DNA of 64,000 nt from Pseudomonas yamanorum (GCF_900105735.1 NZ_LT629793.1:1364001-1428000), one strand, 5' to 3'; positions 17,821 to 27,948 are shown, counted from the stretch's first letter. Made by a program: numbers and translations. Notes: generated by a model not told the origin, from the letters alone.

Positions 17821-20145
17821 GTGGTACAGCACCCGATGGATATCAAGTTCGCCCACCGCTTGTCTTATAAACAAGCCAGACTGACAGTGCTGGTCGGATT
17901 CGTCTTGGGAACCTTGCTCAGCCTGATACAGATTGGGATTGATTATGCCAGCGAAGACGCTTCCATCAACCGGGAAATACGTGCGCTGATTGAAATCAGC
18001 CATAACCCGGCTTCACGCATCGCCTATAACATCGACGCCGAACTGGCCCAGGAGCTGACCCTGGGGCTGTTGCACTCCCCTGCCATCACCCGCGCCCAAC
18101 TGATCGACAACAACGGTTTGGTCCTGGCCGATGTCCAGCGCGCGCGCAAGGAAAGCAGCTACCGTCCCATCAGCGACTTCCTGTTTGGCGCCAACCGCCA
18201 ATTCGAAGACCGGCTGTACCTCACTCATATGCCCAATGACGCCCTTGGCGTATTGCGCCTGGACGTCGACACCTACGCGTTCGGCAGCCGCTTCCTGCGC
18301 CGCGCCGAGATTACCCTGCTCAACGGCTTTGCCCGCAGTCTGATCCTCACCGGCATTCTGTTGGCGCTGTTCTACGTGATGCTGACCAAGCCGCTGGTGC
18401 GCATCATCCGCGAGCTGAGCTCACGCAAGCACGAGCGCCTGGACTGCCCACCGGGGCACGAGCACGACGAGATCGGCGTACTGGTCAACGTTGCCAACCA
18501 GCAGTTTGAAAACATGGAGACTGAGATCCAGCAACGCCGACACGCCGAAAACCGCCTGACTGAATACCTCGGGCAACTGGAAGACATCGTTTCTGCGCGC
18601 ACCACCGAACTCAAGGCCATCAATCATCGACTGACGCTGTCGAACGACGAACTGGAAGCGGCGAAGATGACGGCCCTGTCCATGGCCCAGGCACGGGCGG
18701 CGTTCCTCGCCAACATGAGCCATGAAATCCGTACGCCGCTCAACGGCCTGCTGGGGATGATCGCCCTCTCCCTCGACAGCCCGCTGAATGCCGAGCAACG
18801 TCAGCAACTGTCGATCGCCCATGACTCGGGCAAAGTACTGGTGGAGTTACTCAACGATATCCTCGACCTGTCCAAGTTCGACGCCGGCCAACTGGAACTG
18901 GAAAGCATCCCGTTCGACCTTGGCTCGCTGGTGGAAGACACCGCCAACCTGCTCTCGCAAAACGCCGCACCCAGCGTGGAGCTGACGTGCCTGATCGACC
19001 CGCAGTTTCCCGCCCAAGTGCTGGGCGACCCGACGCGGGTACGGCAGATCGTCAGCAATTTGCTCTCCAACGCCCTGAAGTTCACGCGCTTTGGCCGGGT
19101 GGACGTGCGCCTCAGCGCCCAGGCCGGCCGGGTCAAAATCGAGGTGTGCGACACCGGTATCGGGATTGCGCAGGATGCTCAGGTCAAAATCTTTCAGCCG
19201 TTCACCCAAGCCGGTGCGGGCATCACTCGCCAGTTTGGCGGCACCGGGCTGGGCCTGGCGCTGACCCACAACCTGTGCGAGGCCATGAAGGGCCGCCTGA
19301 GCATCAGCTCCGAGGCCGGCTTTGGCAGCCAGTTCTGCGCCGACCTGCCACTGCCGACACATTTACCGGCTGTGCGCCTGGCGCCGCTGGCTGGGGACGT
19401 GATCGCGATCACCAGCAGCAGTAGCGGCCTGGCGGAACTGCTCAATAGCCTGCTGCCGAGTTGGGGGCTGACGCCGCGCTGCTACTCCATTGACGATGAC
19501 TTGAGTGGGCAGAACCCTGACCTGTTGATCACCGACTGCCCCGAATGCCTGTTTCGCCTGCGCCCGTCGATCACCGCTCCGATCCTGGTGGTGACCGCCT
19601 ACGGCAACTTCATGCCCAGCGAAGAAGTCGCGGCCCTGGCGCCGTTGCAACAACAAGCCCGGCCCCTGAGCCGCACGGCGCTGTATCAGATTCTGCAACG
19701 CAACCTGCGCATCGATCCGGACGTGGTGCTTGACCTGATCCAGCTGGAAACCGGCCCACTCGCTCACCGGGCACGCGTCCTGCTGGTGGAAGACAATCCG
19801 GTCAATCAACTGGTGGCCAAGGGTATGCTCGGCAAGCTCGGCTGCGAGGTGATCGTCGCCGCCCACGGTGGAGAAGCCCTCAAGCTGCTGGAAGAACAAA
19901 GCTTCGACATGGTGTTGATGGACTGCAATATGCCGGTGATGGATGGCTATGAGGCCAGCCGGCAAATCCGTCGCAGCGGGCGCTGGCCGGACCTGCCGAT
20001 TGTCGCGCTGACGGCCAACGCCATGTCCGAGGAGCGTGAGCGCTGCCGGGCGGCAGGCATGAATGACTACCTGGCCAAGCCGTTTCGCCGGGAAGAACTC
20101 AAGGCGTTGCTCGACCTGTGGGTGCCGACTACGACAAGTCTTTGA
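17821..20145 (+). CDS. Membrane hybrid histidine kinase with two receiver domains
   Basis: About 774 residues: first membrane segment (LTVLVGFVLGTLLSLIQIGI), a periplasmic loop of about 150 residues, second membrane segment (LILTGILLALFYVML), HAMP, coiled coil, HisKA with His301 (ANMSHEIRTPLNG), HATPase (NLLSNALKF, CDTGIGI, GGTGLGL), a degenerate receiver (keeping LLITDCPE), and an intact receiver with Asp701 (LMDCNMPVMDGYEA). There is no HPt domain, so a separate phosphotransfer protein (HptB-like) is needed. GTG at 17821 follows AAAGGA; ATG at 17836 is the alternative. The C-terminus overlaps the convergent ohrR gene by 17 bp. The stimulus is not evident. Confidence 0.87.
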   Translation: MVQHPMDIKFAHRLSYKQARLTVLVGFVLGTLLSLIQIGIDYASEDASINREIRALIEISHNPASRIAYNIDAELAQELTLGLLHSPAITRAQLIDNNGLVLADVQRARKESSYRPISDFLFGANRQFEDRLYLTHMPNDALGVLRLDVDTYAFGSRFLRRAEITLLNGFARSLILTGILLALFYVMLTKPLVRIIRELSSRKHERLDCPPGHEHDEIGVLVNVANQQFENMETEIQQRRHAENRLTEYLGQLEDIVSARTTELKAINHRLTLSNDELEAAKMTALSMAQARAAFLANMSHEIRTPLNGLLGMIALSLDSPLNAEQRQQLSIAHDSGKVLVELLNDILDLSKFDAGQLELESIPFDLGSLVEDTANLLSQNAAPSVELTCLIDPQFPAQVLGDPTRVRQIVSNLLSNALKFTRFGRVDVRLSAQAGRVKIEVCDTGIGIAQDAQVKIFQPFTQAGAGITRQFGGTGLGLALTHNLCEAMKGRLSISSEAGFGSQFCADLPLPTHLPAVRLAPLAGDVIAITSSSSGLAELLNSLLPSWGLTPRCYSIDDDLSGQNPDLLITDCPECLFRLRPSITAPILVVTAYGNFMPSEEVAALAPLQQQARPLSRTALYQILQRNLRIDPDVVLDLIQLETGPLAHRARVLLVEDNPVNQLVAKGMLGKLGCEVIVAAHGGEALKLLEEQSFDMVLMDCNMPVMDGYEASRQIRRSGRWPDLPIVALTANAMSEERERCRAAGMNDYLAKPFRREELKALLDLWVPTTTSL

Positions 20146-20577
20146 TCTGTCGCAACAGCTGATCCAGGCCGTCACGCAAGGCATCGGCCTGGTTCAGGTC
20201 AACCCCGCTGTCACACAACAGGCGGGCCTTCAGCGGCTGTACCTGATCACGCAAGTGTCGACCTTCATCGGTCAGGCTCAGGTGCACTTCACGCTCATCC
20301 TGCGCACTGCGCTGACGCCGCACCAGAGCCAGCTGCTCCAGGCGCTTGAGCAGCGGCGTCAGCGTGCCGGAATCCAGCATCAAGCGCTCGCCCAAGGCCT
20401 TGACCGTAGGCTGCGATACCGCTACAGCCTGCCATTCCCACAACACCAGCATCACCAGGTATTGCGGGTAGGTCAGCCCCAACTGATCGAGCATCGGCTT
20501 GTAGGCCCGGGTAACCGCGCGGGAGGCGGCGTAGAGCTTGAAGCACAGTTGGTCGTCAAGCGCCAAAGACAGGTCGG

Positions 20578-20581
<4 letters not shown>
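20129..20581 (-). CDS. ohrR: MarR-family organic-hydroperoxide sensor OhrR (copy 1)
   Basis: A MarR-type winged-helix repressor of 150 residues. The reactive cysteine of OhrR is present at Cys13 in DDQLCFKLYAASRA, with the two family tyrosines (KLYAASR, TYPQYL) that hydrogen-bond to it. A second cysteine near residue 123 could make this a two-cysteine sensor. Oxidation by organic peroxide would release it from DNA. Its ATG region overlaps the stop of the glutathione peroxidase gene (20578-20581), so gpx and ohrR are co-transcribed, gpx first. A second ohrR lies at 37.2 kb next to ohr. Confidence 0.9.
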
Positions 20582-21063
<482 letters not shown>

Positions 21064-21195
21064 GGCAGTGCCTCGGAAGAAATGAGAAGAACTGAACGAT
21101 AGTAGGCAATTCAATTGTGTGCAATTTAATTGCTCGAGCTTATGCCTTGGTATAACGGCTCCTGCGGACGCAAAGGCCCGCAGGAGATAGACGGT

Positions 21196-21588
21196 TTAGC
21201 GCGGCACCAGGTCCAGGCACACCGAATTGATACAGTAACGCAACCCGGTCGGCGGCGGACCGTCCGGGAACACGTGGCCCAGGTGCGCATCGCACTTGGC
21301 GCAGGTGACTTCAGTACGGATCATGCCGTGGCTGATGTCGCGAATCTCGACCATTGCCTGCTCGGCAATCGGCTCGTAGAAGCTGGGCCAGCCGCAGCCG
21401 GAGTCAAACTTGGCCCTGGAATCGAACAGCGGCTCATTGCAGCAGATGCAGTGGTAAACGCCGTCGGTCTTGGTGCCGTTGTACTTGCCGCTGAACGGTC
21501 GCTCGGTGCCTTTGAGGCGGCACACGTTGTACTGCTCCGGGTCGAGCATGGCTTTCCATTCATCAACGGTTTTCTGCAACTTTTCCAT
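21196..21588 (-). CDS. msrB: Peptide methionine-(R)-S-oxide reductase MsrB
   Basis: A 130-residue MsrB of full length. Zinc-binding CxxC pairs are visible (CICC and CAKC), the substrate region is DSGCGWPSF, and the catalytic cysteine is in RYCINSVCL. It repairs Met-R-sulfoxide in proteins with thioredoxin as the reductant. The ATG at 21588 has GAGGTG just upstream; a longer frame to 21699 runs across the intergenic region. It lies upstream of gpx on the same strand with a gap of 132 bp, so they may or may not share a transcript. It is divergent from alaA. Confidence 0.93.
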   Translation of the reverse strand: MEKLQKTVDEWKAMLDPEQYNVCRLKGTERPFSGKYNGTKTDGVYHCICCNEPLFDSRAKFDSGCGWPSFYEPIAEQAMVEIRDISHGMIRTEVTCAKCDAHLGHVFPDGPPPTGLRYCINSVCLDLVPR

Positions 21589-21790
21589 CGGTACACCTCG
21601 GCAACTGAAAAAGCCTGATCTGTGTCTTTTCCATGGATCAGGCGGCACGTATGATTGCGCCTCTTCAAAGCGCCAGTCTGGCACCCGCGTTACCGGCATT
21701 CAAACGTATTTATGGGTCAGGCCAACGCAGGATTCTCAGCACGGTAGTCCTCACACCGTCTGGATCGTTCATTTTCAGGATCACATCGCC

Positions 21791-23002
21791 ATGCAGGTCA
21801 GCAAATCGAACAAGCTCGCCAACGTCTGCTACGACATTCGCGGCCCAGTGCTCAAGCACGCCAAACGCCTGGAAGAGGAAGGCCATCGCATCCTCAAGCT
21901 GAACATTGGCAACCCGGCACCCTTTGGTTTCGAAGCGCCGGACGAAATCCTCCAGGACGTGATCCGCAACCTGCCGACCGCCCAGGGCTACAGCGACTCC
22001 AAAGGCCTGTTCAGCGCGCGCAAGGCCGTCATGCAGTACTACCAGCAGAAGCAGGTTGAAGGTGTCGGCATCGAAGACATCTATTTGGGCAATGGCGTGT
22101 CCGAGCTGATCGTCATGTCCATGCAGGCCCTGCTCAACAACGGCGACGAAGTGCTGGTGCCCGCCCCCGACTACCCGCTGTGGACCGCCGCCGTCACCCT
22201 GGCCGGTGGCCATCCGGTGCATTACCTGTGTGACGAGGGCGCGGACTGGTTCCCGGACCTGGCCGACATCAAGGCCAAGATCACGCCGAACACCAAGGCC
22301 CTGGTGATCATCAACCCGAACAACCCCACCGGCGCCGTCTACTCCAAGGAAGTGCTGCTGGGCATGCTCGAACTGGCGCGCCAGCACAACCTGGTGGTGT
22401 TCTCCGACGAGATCTACGACAAGATTCTGTACGACGACGCCGTGCACATCTGCACCGCCTCCCTGGCGCCGGACCTGCTGTGCCTGACCTTCAACGGCCT
22501 GTCGAAGTCCTACCGGGTGGCGGGTTTCCGTTCCGGCTGGATCGCGATTTCCGGTCCCAAGCACAATGCCCAGAGCTACATTGAGGGTATCGACATGCTG
22601 GCCAACATGCGCCTGTGTGCCAACGTGCCGAGCCAGCACGCCATCCAAACCGCGTTGGGCGGCTACCAGAGCATCAACGACCTGGTGCTGCCACAAGGCC
22701 GCCTGCTGGAGCAGCGCAACCGCACCTGGGAACTGCTGAACGCAATTCCGGGCGTCAGCTGCGTCAAGCCCATGGGCGCGTTGTATGCCTTCCCGCGGAT
22801 CGACCCGAAAGTTTGCCCGATCCTCAATGACGAGAAGTTCGTGCTCGACCTGCTGCTGTCGGAAAAGCTGCTGGTGGTCCAGGGCACAGCGTTCAACTGG
22901 CCGTGGCCGGATCACTTCCGGGTGGTCACCTTGCCGCGGGTGGATGACTTGGAGATGGCCATCGGTCGCATCGGCAACTTCCTGAAGTCTTATCGCCAGT
23001 AA
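21791..23002 (+). CDS. alaA: Alanine aminotransferase (AlaA type)
   Basis: A class I/II PLP-dependent aminotransferase of 403 residues, the length of E. coli AlaA. The PLP lysine lies in NGLSKSYRVAGFRSGW, with Asp/Tyr of FSDEIYDKI and Asn of NPNNPTG before it. The reaction is glutamate plus pyruvate to alanine and 2-oxoglutarate. The start at 21791 (MQVSKSNKLANVCYDIRGP) matches the known N-terminus; the open frame upstream to 21470 crosses msrB and is not coding. It is a single gene followed by a hairpin. Confidence 0.92.
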   Translation: MQVSKSNKLANVCYDIRGPVLKHAKRLEEEGHRILKLNIGNPAPFGFEAPDEILQDVIRNLPTAQGYSDSKGLFSARKAVMQYYQQKQVEGVGIEDIYLGNGVSELIVMSMQALLNNGDEVLVPAPDYPLWTAAVTLAGGHPVHYLCDEGADWFPDLADIKAKITPNTKALVIINPNNPTGAVYSKEVLLGMLELARQHNLVVFSDEIYDKILYDDAVHICTASLAPDLLCLTFNGLSKSYRVAGFRSGWIAISGPKHNAQSYIEGIDMLANMRLCANVPSQHAIQTALGGYQSINDLVLPQGRLLEQRNRTWELLNAIPGVSCVKPMGALYAFPRIDPKVCPILNDEKFVLDLLLSEKLLVVQGTAFNWPWPDHFRVVTLPRVDDLEMAIGRIGNFLKSYRQ

Positions 23003-23316
23003 TGGACATTGCGCTGTACGGCCCAACTGAGGTCGTACAGCGATTATCTGGCAACACTTCTCTGCCCTGCGCGGACCCCTTCGCCTTTTACACTCAACGG
23101 GTCCACCCTTGTTCGGGCATCACCCTATAATTACAGGGCCGCAAGGTAATGGAGCGAGACAGCCGAGCCGCCTCAGGCCTCGGAAATTCCCTTCAAGGCT
23201 CTACATTCAGGCTGTAGGACACAGTTTGAAATAGTCCCTCGGTTGAATAGCCCCATGCTGCACCTTATATACCCCGCAGTACGCGACATATTTAGCATGA
23301 GGAGAATTCTACAACC
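23003..23316 (+). other. Intergenic region alaA-htpX (314 bp)
   Basis: It holds a 9-bp perfect hairpin at 23012-23042 (CGCTGTACG / CGTACAGCG) directly after alaA, without a T-run, and a sigma-70-like promoter near 23243. The rest shows no gene. Confidence 0.5.
23243..23271 (+). promoter_or_regulatory. Candidate sigma-70 promoter of htpX
   Basis: TTGAAT (23243-23248) is followed after 17 bp by TATATA (23266-23271). The start of transcription would fall near 23278, leaving a leader of about 40 nt with GAGGAG before the htpX ATG. The call is by eye only. Confidence 0.45.
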
Positions 23317-24204
23317 ATGATGCGCATTCTGCTGTTCTTGGCCACTAACCTGGCGGTCGTGCTGATTGCCAGCATCACGCTGAGCCTTTTCGGCTTCAAT
23401 GGGATCATGGCGGCCAACGGGGTTGATCTGAACCTCAATCAGCTGCTGATCTTCTGTGCGGTCTTTGGTTTTGCCGGTTCGATTTTCTCGCTGTTCATCT
23501 CCAAGTGGATGGCGAAGATGAGCACCAGCACCCAGATCATCACCCAGCCACGTACCCGTCATGAGCAATGGCTGCTGCAAACCGTCGAGCAATTGTCCCG
23601 CGAAGCCGGGATCAAGATGCCTGAAGTCGGGATCTTCCCGGCCTATGAAGCCAACGCCTTTGCCACCGGCTGGAACAAGAACGACGCCCTTGTGGCCGTC
23701 AGCCAGGGTTTGCTGGAGCGGTTCTCGCCGGATGAAATCAAGGCGGTGCTCGCCCACGAGATCGGCCACGTAGCCAACGGTGACATGGTCACCCTGGCGC
23801 TGGTCCAGGGCGTGGTGAACACCTTCGTGATGTTCTTTGCGCGGATCATCGGCAACTTCGTCGACAAGGTGATCTTCAAGAACGAACAAGGCCAGGGCAT
23901 GGCCTACTATGTGGCGACCATCTTCGCCGAATTGGTGCTGGGCTTCCTCGCCAGCTCGATCGTGATGTGGTTCTCGCGTAAACGGGAATTCCGCGCAGAC
24001 GAAGCCGGCGCTCGCCTGGCCGGTACCGGCGCCATGATCAGCGCCCTGCAGCACCTGCGCTCCGAACAGGGCTTGCCGGTGCATATGCCGAACACCCTGA
24101 CGGCCTTTGGCATCAACGGTGGCATCAAGCAAGGCATGGCTCGCCTGTTCATGAGCCACCCACCGCTGGAAGAGCGGATTGACGCACTGCGTCGTCGCGG
24201 CTGA
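23317..24204 (+). CDS. htpX: Protease HtpX
   Basis: An inner-membrane M48 zinc metalloprotease of 295 residues. Two N-terminal membrane segments (about 4-30 and 40-60) precede the catalytic motif HEIGH (147-151); two further hydrophobic segments follow, and the third zinc ligand is the Glu in REFRADEAG. HtpX degrades misfolded membrane proteins together with FtsH. The ATG at 23317 is used; a second ATG follows at once. A bidirectional terminator separates it from tpm. Confidence 0.95.
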   Translation: MMRILLFLATNLAVVLIASITLSLFGFNGIMAANGVDLNLNQLLIFCAVFGFAGSIFSLFISKWMAKMSTSTQIITQPRTRHEQWLLQTVEQLSREAGIKMPEVGIFPAYEANAFATGWNKNDALVAVSQGLLERFSPDEIKAVLAHEIGHVANGDMVTLALVQGVVNTFVMFFARIIGNFVDKVIFKNEQGQGMAYYVATIFAELVLGFLASSIVMWFSRKREFRADEAGARLAGTGAMISALQHLRSEQGLPVHMPNTLTAFGINGGIKQGMARLFMSHPPLEERIDALRRRG

Positions 24205-24218
24205 CAGCGACAAGAAGA

Positions 24219-24246
24219 AGGGGCGATTTGATCGCCCCTTTTTTTG
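24219..24246 (+). terminator. Bidirectional terminator htpX/tpm
   Basis: AAGGGGCGA-TTTGA-TCGCCCCTT is a perfect stem followed by TTTTTT, and preceded by an A-rich run for the opposite strand. It lies between the convergent htpX and tpm genes. Confidence 0.88.
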
Positions 24247-24256
24247 TGGGTGCGAT

Positions 24257-24913
24257 TCAGCCCTTGGCCAACCGATACACCCGCTCTTCGAGGCGCGTGA
24301 CGCCGTCCTGAACAAACTTCCAGCTGTCACCCAGGATGTCCTGCTCCTCGAGTACATCCAGGCCCCAATGCGCACCAAGCAGCAGCCTCGCCTCCTCATC
24401 ACTGACCGCAAACGGCGGGCCTGCCTTCTGCGCCTGTTCATAGTCGAGGGTGATCAACAGGCCGCGGCTGCCTCCCGCCAGGAGCCCGTTCAAGTGCGCG
24501 GCATACTGCTCCCGCATCAACGGCGGCAGGGCAATCAACGCCGCTCTGTCGTAAAGCGCCCGGCAATCAGCCACTGCGCCAGCATCCAGCGCGAAGAAAT
24601 CCCCACACCAGAGTTCGATGGAGCCCGCCTGAAAGACCTTGAAGGCACCCCGCTGACTAATTTGTGGCGTCAGTTCCTGCTCGCTGAAAAACTCTTCAAC
24701 GGCCTTTTCCGACAGTTCAACCCCCATCACCCGATGCCCGACGCTCGCCAGCCACACCAGGTCCAGGCTCTTGCCGCACAACGGCACCAGCACCTGCACC
24801 CCGTTCGCCACGCCCAGGCCGGGCCAATGGCGCAGCAGGTAAGGATTCACCTCGGGCAGATGGAAGCCCGTCTGATTGCGCGCCCAACGCTCATGCCAAA
24901 ATCCAGGCTCCAT
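24257..24913 (-). CDS. tpm: Thiopurine S-methyltransferase
   Basis: A SAM-dependent methyltransferase of 218 residues, the exact length of bacterial TPMT. It starts [20 protein letters not shown] and has the SAM-binding motif [16 protein letters not shown]. In Pseudomonas this enzyme methylates selenium and tellurium oxyanions as well as thiopurines and contributes to tellurite resistance. It is divergent from ygiD across 101 bp that hold two palindromes. Confidence 0.93.
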   Translation of the reverse strand: MEPGFWHERWARNQTGFHLPEVNPYLLRHWPGLGVANGVQVLVPLCGKSLDLVWLASVGHRVMGVELSEKAVEEFFSEQELTPQISQRGAFKVFQAGSIELWCGDFFALDAGAVADCRALYDRAALIALPPLMREQYAAHLNGLLAGGSRGLLITLDYEQAQKAGPPFAVSDEEARLLLGAHWGLDVLEEQDILGDSWKFVQDGVTRLEERVYRLAKG

Positions 24914-24962
24914 AATTCACCCTAAAACTTGATCAAATAGCGCTAAAACTTATATTAGATTT

Positions 24963-24996
24963 AGATCAATGATCTGATTGAAGATGGTCCCATCTT
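24963..24996. promoter_or_regulatory. Two adjacent perfect palindromes in the tpm/ygiD divergent promoter region
   Basis: AGATCA-A-TGATCT (24963-24975) and AAGATGG-TC-CCATCTT (24981-24996) lie five bases apart in a short AT-rich gap between the two divergent genes. Such paired palindromes often are operator sites. No regulator gene adjoins them. Confidence 0.45.
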
Positions 24997-25014
24997 AACC
25001 CTCAGGACCCGATC

Positions 25015-25782
25015 ATGCTCCCCAGCCTGTTTATCTCCCACGGTTCACCGATGCTTGCCCTGGAACCCGGTGCCAGCGGCCCGGCACTCAAGCGCCTGGC
25101 AGCCGAGTTGCCACGCCCCAAGGCCATTGTGGTGGTCTCGGCACACTGGGAAAGCCAGGGGTTGCTCGTGACTGGCAGCGCCGCGCCCGAGACCTGGCAC
25201 GACTTCGGCGGCTTCCCGCGAGAACTGTTCGCCGTACAGTACCCGGCGCCCGGTGACCCGGCATTGGCCGCCGAGATTGTCCAATTGCTCAAGGCTGACG
25301 GCCTGGAGGCGCGGATTGATGACCAGCGCCCCTTCGACCACGGCACCTGGGTCCCGCTGTCGCTGATGTACCCGGCGGCCGATATTCCAGTGGTGCAGGT
25401 ATCGCTGCCAAGCCGTATGGGCCCTGCCCTGCAAACCCGTGTCGGCCACGCACTGGCGAGCCTGCGGGAACAAGGCGTGCTGCTGATCGGCTCCGGCAGC
25501 ATTACCCACAACCTCGGCGAACTGGACTGGCATGCCGGACCCGAGAGCATCGAGCCCTGGGCCCGGGATTTTCGCGATTGGATGGTCAGCAAGCTGGCGG
25601 CCAACGATGAAGCCGCCCTGCACGACTATCGTCGCCAGGCCCCCCATGCCGTGCGCAGCCACCCCAGCGATGAGCATTTGCTGCCGCTGTATTTCGCCCG
25701 GGGCGCCGGCGGTGAATTCAGCGCGGCTCACCAAGGCTTTACCATGGGCGCGCTGGGCATGGACATCTACCGTTTCGCCTGA
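25015..25782 (+). CDS. ygiD: DODA-type extradiol dioxygenase family (YgiD)
   Basis: A 255-residue member of the LigB/DODA superfamily. Likely metal ligands are the histidines in FISHGSP, SAHWES and RPFDHGTW, with a further SDEHLLP. E. coli YgiD is a zinc-dependent 4,5-DOPA dioxygenase; the biological substrate in Pseudomonas is not known. The ATG at 25015 follows CAGGA. It is a single gene, ended by a clear terminator. Confidence 0.88.
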   Translation: MLPSLFISHGSPMLALEPGASGPALKRLAAELPRPKAIVVVSAHWESQGLLVTGSAAPETWHDFGGFPRELFAVQYPAPGDPALAAEIVQLLKADGLEARIDDQRPFDHGTWVPLSLMYPAADIPVVQVSLPSRMGPALQTRVGHALASLREQGVLLIGSGSITHNLGELDWHAGPESIEPWARDFRDWMVSKLAANDEAALHDYRRQAPHAVRSHPSDEHLLPLYFARGAGGEFSAAHQGFTMGALGMDIYRFA

Positions 25783-25796
25783 TCGCAGGCAAAAAA

Positions 25797-25824
25797 AATC
25801 CCCGAACCAGTCGGGGATTTTTTA
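25797..25824 (+). terminator. Bidirectional terminator ygiD/deaD
   Basis: AATCCCCGA-ACCAG-TCGGGGATT followed by TTTT, with eight A residues on the other side. It serves both convergent genes. Confidence 0.9.
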
Positions 25825-25851
25825 TGTTCGATCAATCAGCCCAAGGGCGGA

Positions 25852-27525
25852 TCAATCTTCGCGGTAGCGACGCAGCTTCAACTGCTTACCGGCAACGCGA
25901 GTGTCCTTCAGCTTGGTCAGGAGTTTCTCCAGCCCATCTTCCGGCAGCTCCACCAGGGAGAAGCTGTCACGCACCTGGATGCGACCGATCGCTTCACGTG
26001 CCAGGCCACCCTCGTTGAGGATAGCGCCCAGCAGGTTCTTGGCAGCAATACCATCACGCGCACCCAGCGCGGTACGGCAGCGAGCACGGCCTTCAGCCAA
26101 TGGAACCGGAGCACGACGCTCACGATCACCACGGTCTGGACGGTCGCCAGTACGTTCTGGACGATCACCGCGCGGAGCGTTGTTCGGCACCAGTGGACGT
26201 TCTTTCTCGATCGCAGCCAGGGTCAGGGCCTGACCGTTGGTAGCCTTGCGCAGCAGGGCTGCAGCCAGGGCACGCGGGGTGCAACCGATATCGGCAGTCA
26301 GGCGGTCCAGCAGGTCGCCGTGGGTCGATTCAGCGTCAGCCACCAGCGGCGACAGGCTGTTGGTCAGTTTCTTGATGCGGGCATCGAGAACAGCCTGGGC
26401 ATCCGGCAGGCGGACTTCGGCAACTTTCTGACCGGTTACACGCTCGATCACTTGCAGCATGCGGCGCTCACGTGGAGTCACCAGCAACAATGCACGACCT
26501 TCGCGACCGGCACGGCCGGTACGGCCGATACGGTGAACGTAGGACTCTGGATCGTAAGGCATGTCAACGTTGAACACGTGAGTGATACGTGGAACGTCGA
26601 GGCCACGAGCGGCAACGTCGGTCGCCACAACGATGTCCAGACGGCCATCCTTGAGGGAGTCGATCACACGCTCACGTTGGTTCTGGGCAATGTCACCGTT
26701 CAGCGCAGCGGCTTTATAGCCTTTGGCTTCCAGGGCACTGGCCAGGTCCAGGGTCGCTTGCTTGGTGCGCACGAACATGATCAGGGCGTCGAAGTCTTCG
26801 ACTTCCAGCAGGCTCAATACAGCCGAGGTCTTCTGGTCAGCGTGAACCAACAGGTGAGCCTGTTCGATCGCGGTAACGGTCTGAGTCTTGGTCTGGATCT
26901 TCACGTGTTGCGGATCGCGCAGGTGGCGTTCGGCAATGGCACGGATCGACTGTGGCAGGGTAGCCGAGAACAGTACGGTCTGACGGGTTGCTGGCAGCGC
27001 CTTGAAGATGACTTCCAAGTCGTCCATGAAGCCCAGCTTGAGCATTTCGTCAGCTTCGTCCAGAACCAGGTGGTTCACGGTCGACAGCACTTTTTCGTCG
27101 CGACGCAGGTGGTCGCACAGACGGCCCGGAGTGGCGACAACGATCTGTGCGCCGTTACGGATTGCTTTCAGTTGTGGGCCCATAGGCGCGCCGCCGTAAA
27201 CGGCCACAACGGTAACGCCCGGCATTTGCTTGGCGTAGGTTTCGAAAGCGGTTGCTACTTGCAGCGCCAACTCACGGGTTGGCGCCAGGATCAGGGCTTG
27301 CGGCTCGCGCTTGGCAGGATCGATGCAGTGCAGGATTGGCAGGGCGAACGCGGCGGTTTTACCGGTACCGGTTTGCGCTTGGCCAATCATGTCTTGGCCG
27401 GCCATGATGATCGGGATCGATTGCTGCTGAATAGCCGAAGGTTCTTCGTAGCCAGTCGCGATGACGGCAGCAAGAATATTCGGGTTAAGATTAAAAGCGG
27501 CGAAGCCGCCGGTTTCCTGGGTCAT
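25852..27525 (-). CDS. deaD: ATP-dependent DEAD-box RNA helicase (DeaD/CsdA-like)
   Basis: A protein of 557 residues. The helicase motifs follow in order: Q-motif (GYEEPSAIQQQSIP), I (AQTGTGKTAAF), Ia (PTRELALQV), II (VLDEADEML), III (SATLP), V (DVAARGLDV) and VI (HRIGRTGRAG). An Arg/Asp-rich linker (about 435-465) leads into a DbpA-type RNA-binding domain at the C-terminus. These helicases assist ribosome assembly and mRNA turnover, most importantly in the cold. The ATG at 27525 (MTQETGGF) is the natural start; an open frame upstream is leader. A long leader is likely (see the next feature). Less biased third positions than its neighbours suit a highly expressed gene. Confidence 0.92.
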   Translation of the reverse strand: MTQETGGFAAFNLNPNILAAVIATGYEEPSAIQQQSIPIIMAGQDMIGQAQTGTGKTAAFALPILHCIDPAKREPQALILAPTRELALQVATAFETYAKQMPGVTVVAVYGGAPMGPQLKAIRNGAQIVVATPGRLCDHLRRDEKVLSTVNHLVLDEADEMLKLGFMDDLEVIFKALPATRQTVLFSATLPQSIRAIAERHLRDPQHVKIQTKTQTVTAIEQAHLLVHADQKTSAVLSLLEVEDFDALIMFVRTKQATLDLASALEAKGYKAAALNGDIAQNQRERVIDSLKDGRLDIVVATDVAARGLDVPRITHVFNVDMPYDPESYVHRIGRTGRAGREGRALLLVTPRERRMLQVIERVTGQKVAEVRLPDAQAVLDARIKKLTNSLSPLVADAESTHGDLLDRLTADIGCTPRALAAALLRKATNGQALTLAAIEKERPLVPNNAPRGDRPERTGDRPDRGDRERRAPVPLAEGRARCRTALGARDGIAAKNLLGAILNEGGLAREAIGRIQVRDSFSLVELPEDGLEKLLTKLKDTRVAGKQLKLRRYRED

Positions 27526-27948
27526 GGGTCTGCCTCTAAGTGCATCCGCAAAGACCCATGCTCCAAAGCTGCGCATGCCGTGTTGAGACTCAAGAGTCGC
27601 CCTGGCTGCTTTGTCGGCGGGGATTTGCGAAAACGAATGAATGAAAAAGATTCGTCAAGGAAGAGTCCGCTATGCGGACGTGCAGCCGAAGCTGACTTCG
27701 GGGAATTGCGCTACCTAAACGCGGCCCGGTTAAAGGCCGGCGCGCACTATACCGGAAATCGCTGAAAAAGGGAGCTTTTTTTATCGGAAAACACAGGTGA
27801 ACGGCTCTGCATCAAAGGCTTTGCGCATTGCGGTGAGCGGGTCTATTTTTCAAAGGCCCGGCCCTGTTGGTCATGACGCTTAAACGCTTCACCTTTCACA
27901 GCGGGCCCTTCGGTCCGAAACCTCCCTTTGCGCCCGAGGGCACACCCC
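27526..27948 (-). promoter_or_regulatory. Long leader/promoter region of deaD (423-bp gap)
   Basis: On the minus strand a good -10 box, TATAGT, reads from 27751 to 27746; the -35 region is weak. Transcription from there would give a leader of roughly 210 nt before the ATG at 27525, in keeping with the long structured leaders of cold-shock helicase genes. The part from 27850 to 27948 holds the crotonase upstream region with GAGGG as ribosome site. No gene is seen in the gap. Confidence 0.4.

Noticed and set aside
21710..23026. Open frame of 438 codons antisense to alaA
   Set aside because: No ribosome site, no family features; forward frame is certain.
23109..23131. TTGTTC and TATAAT as an htpX promoter
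   Set aside because: The spacer is only 11 bp; the pair at 23243/23266 with 17 bp is better.
23226..23256. Heat-shock (sigma-32) promoter TTGAAA...CCCCAT for htpX
   Set aside because: The spacer of 19 bp is too long for sigma-32.
26320..27765. Long open frame (481 codons) on the plus strand across deaD
   Set aside because: It is antisense to a helicase with all motifs and has no family features; long antisense frames are common in GC-rich genes.
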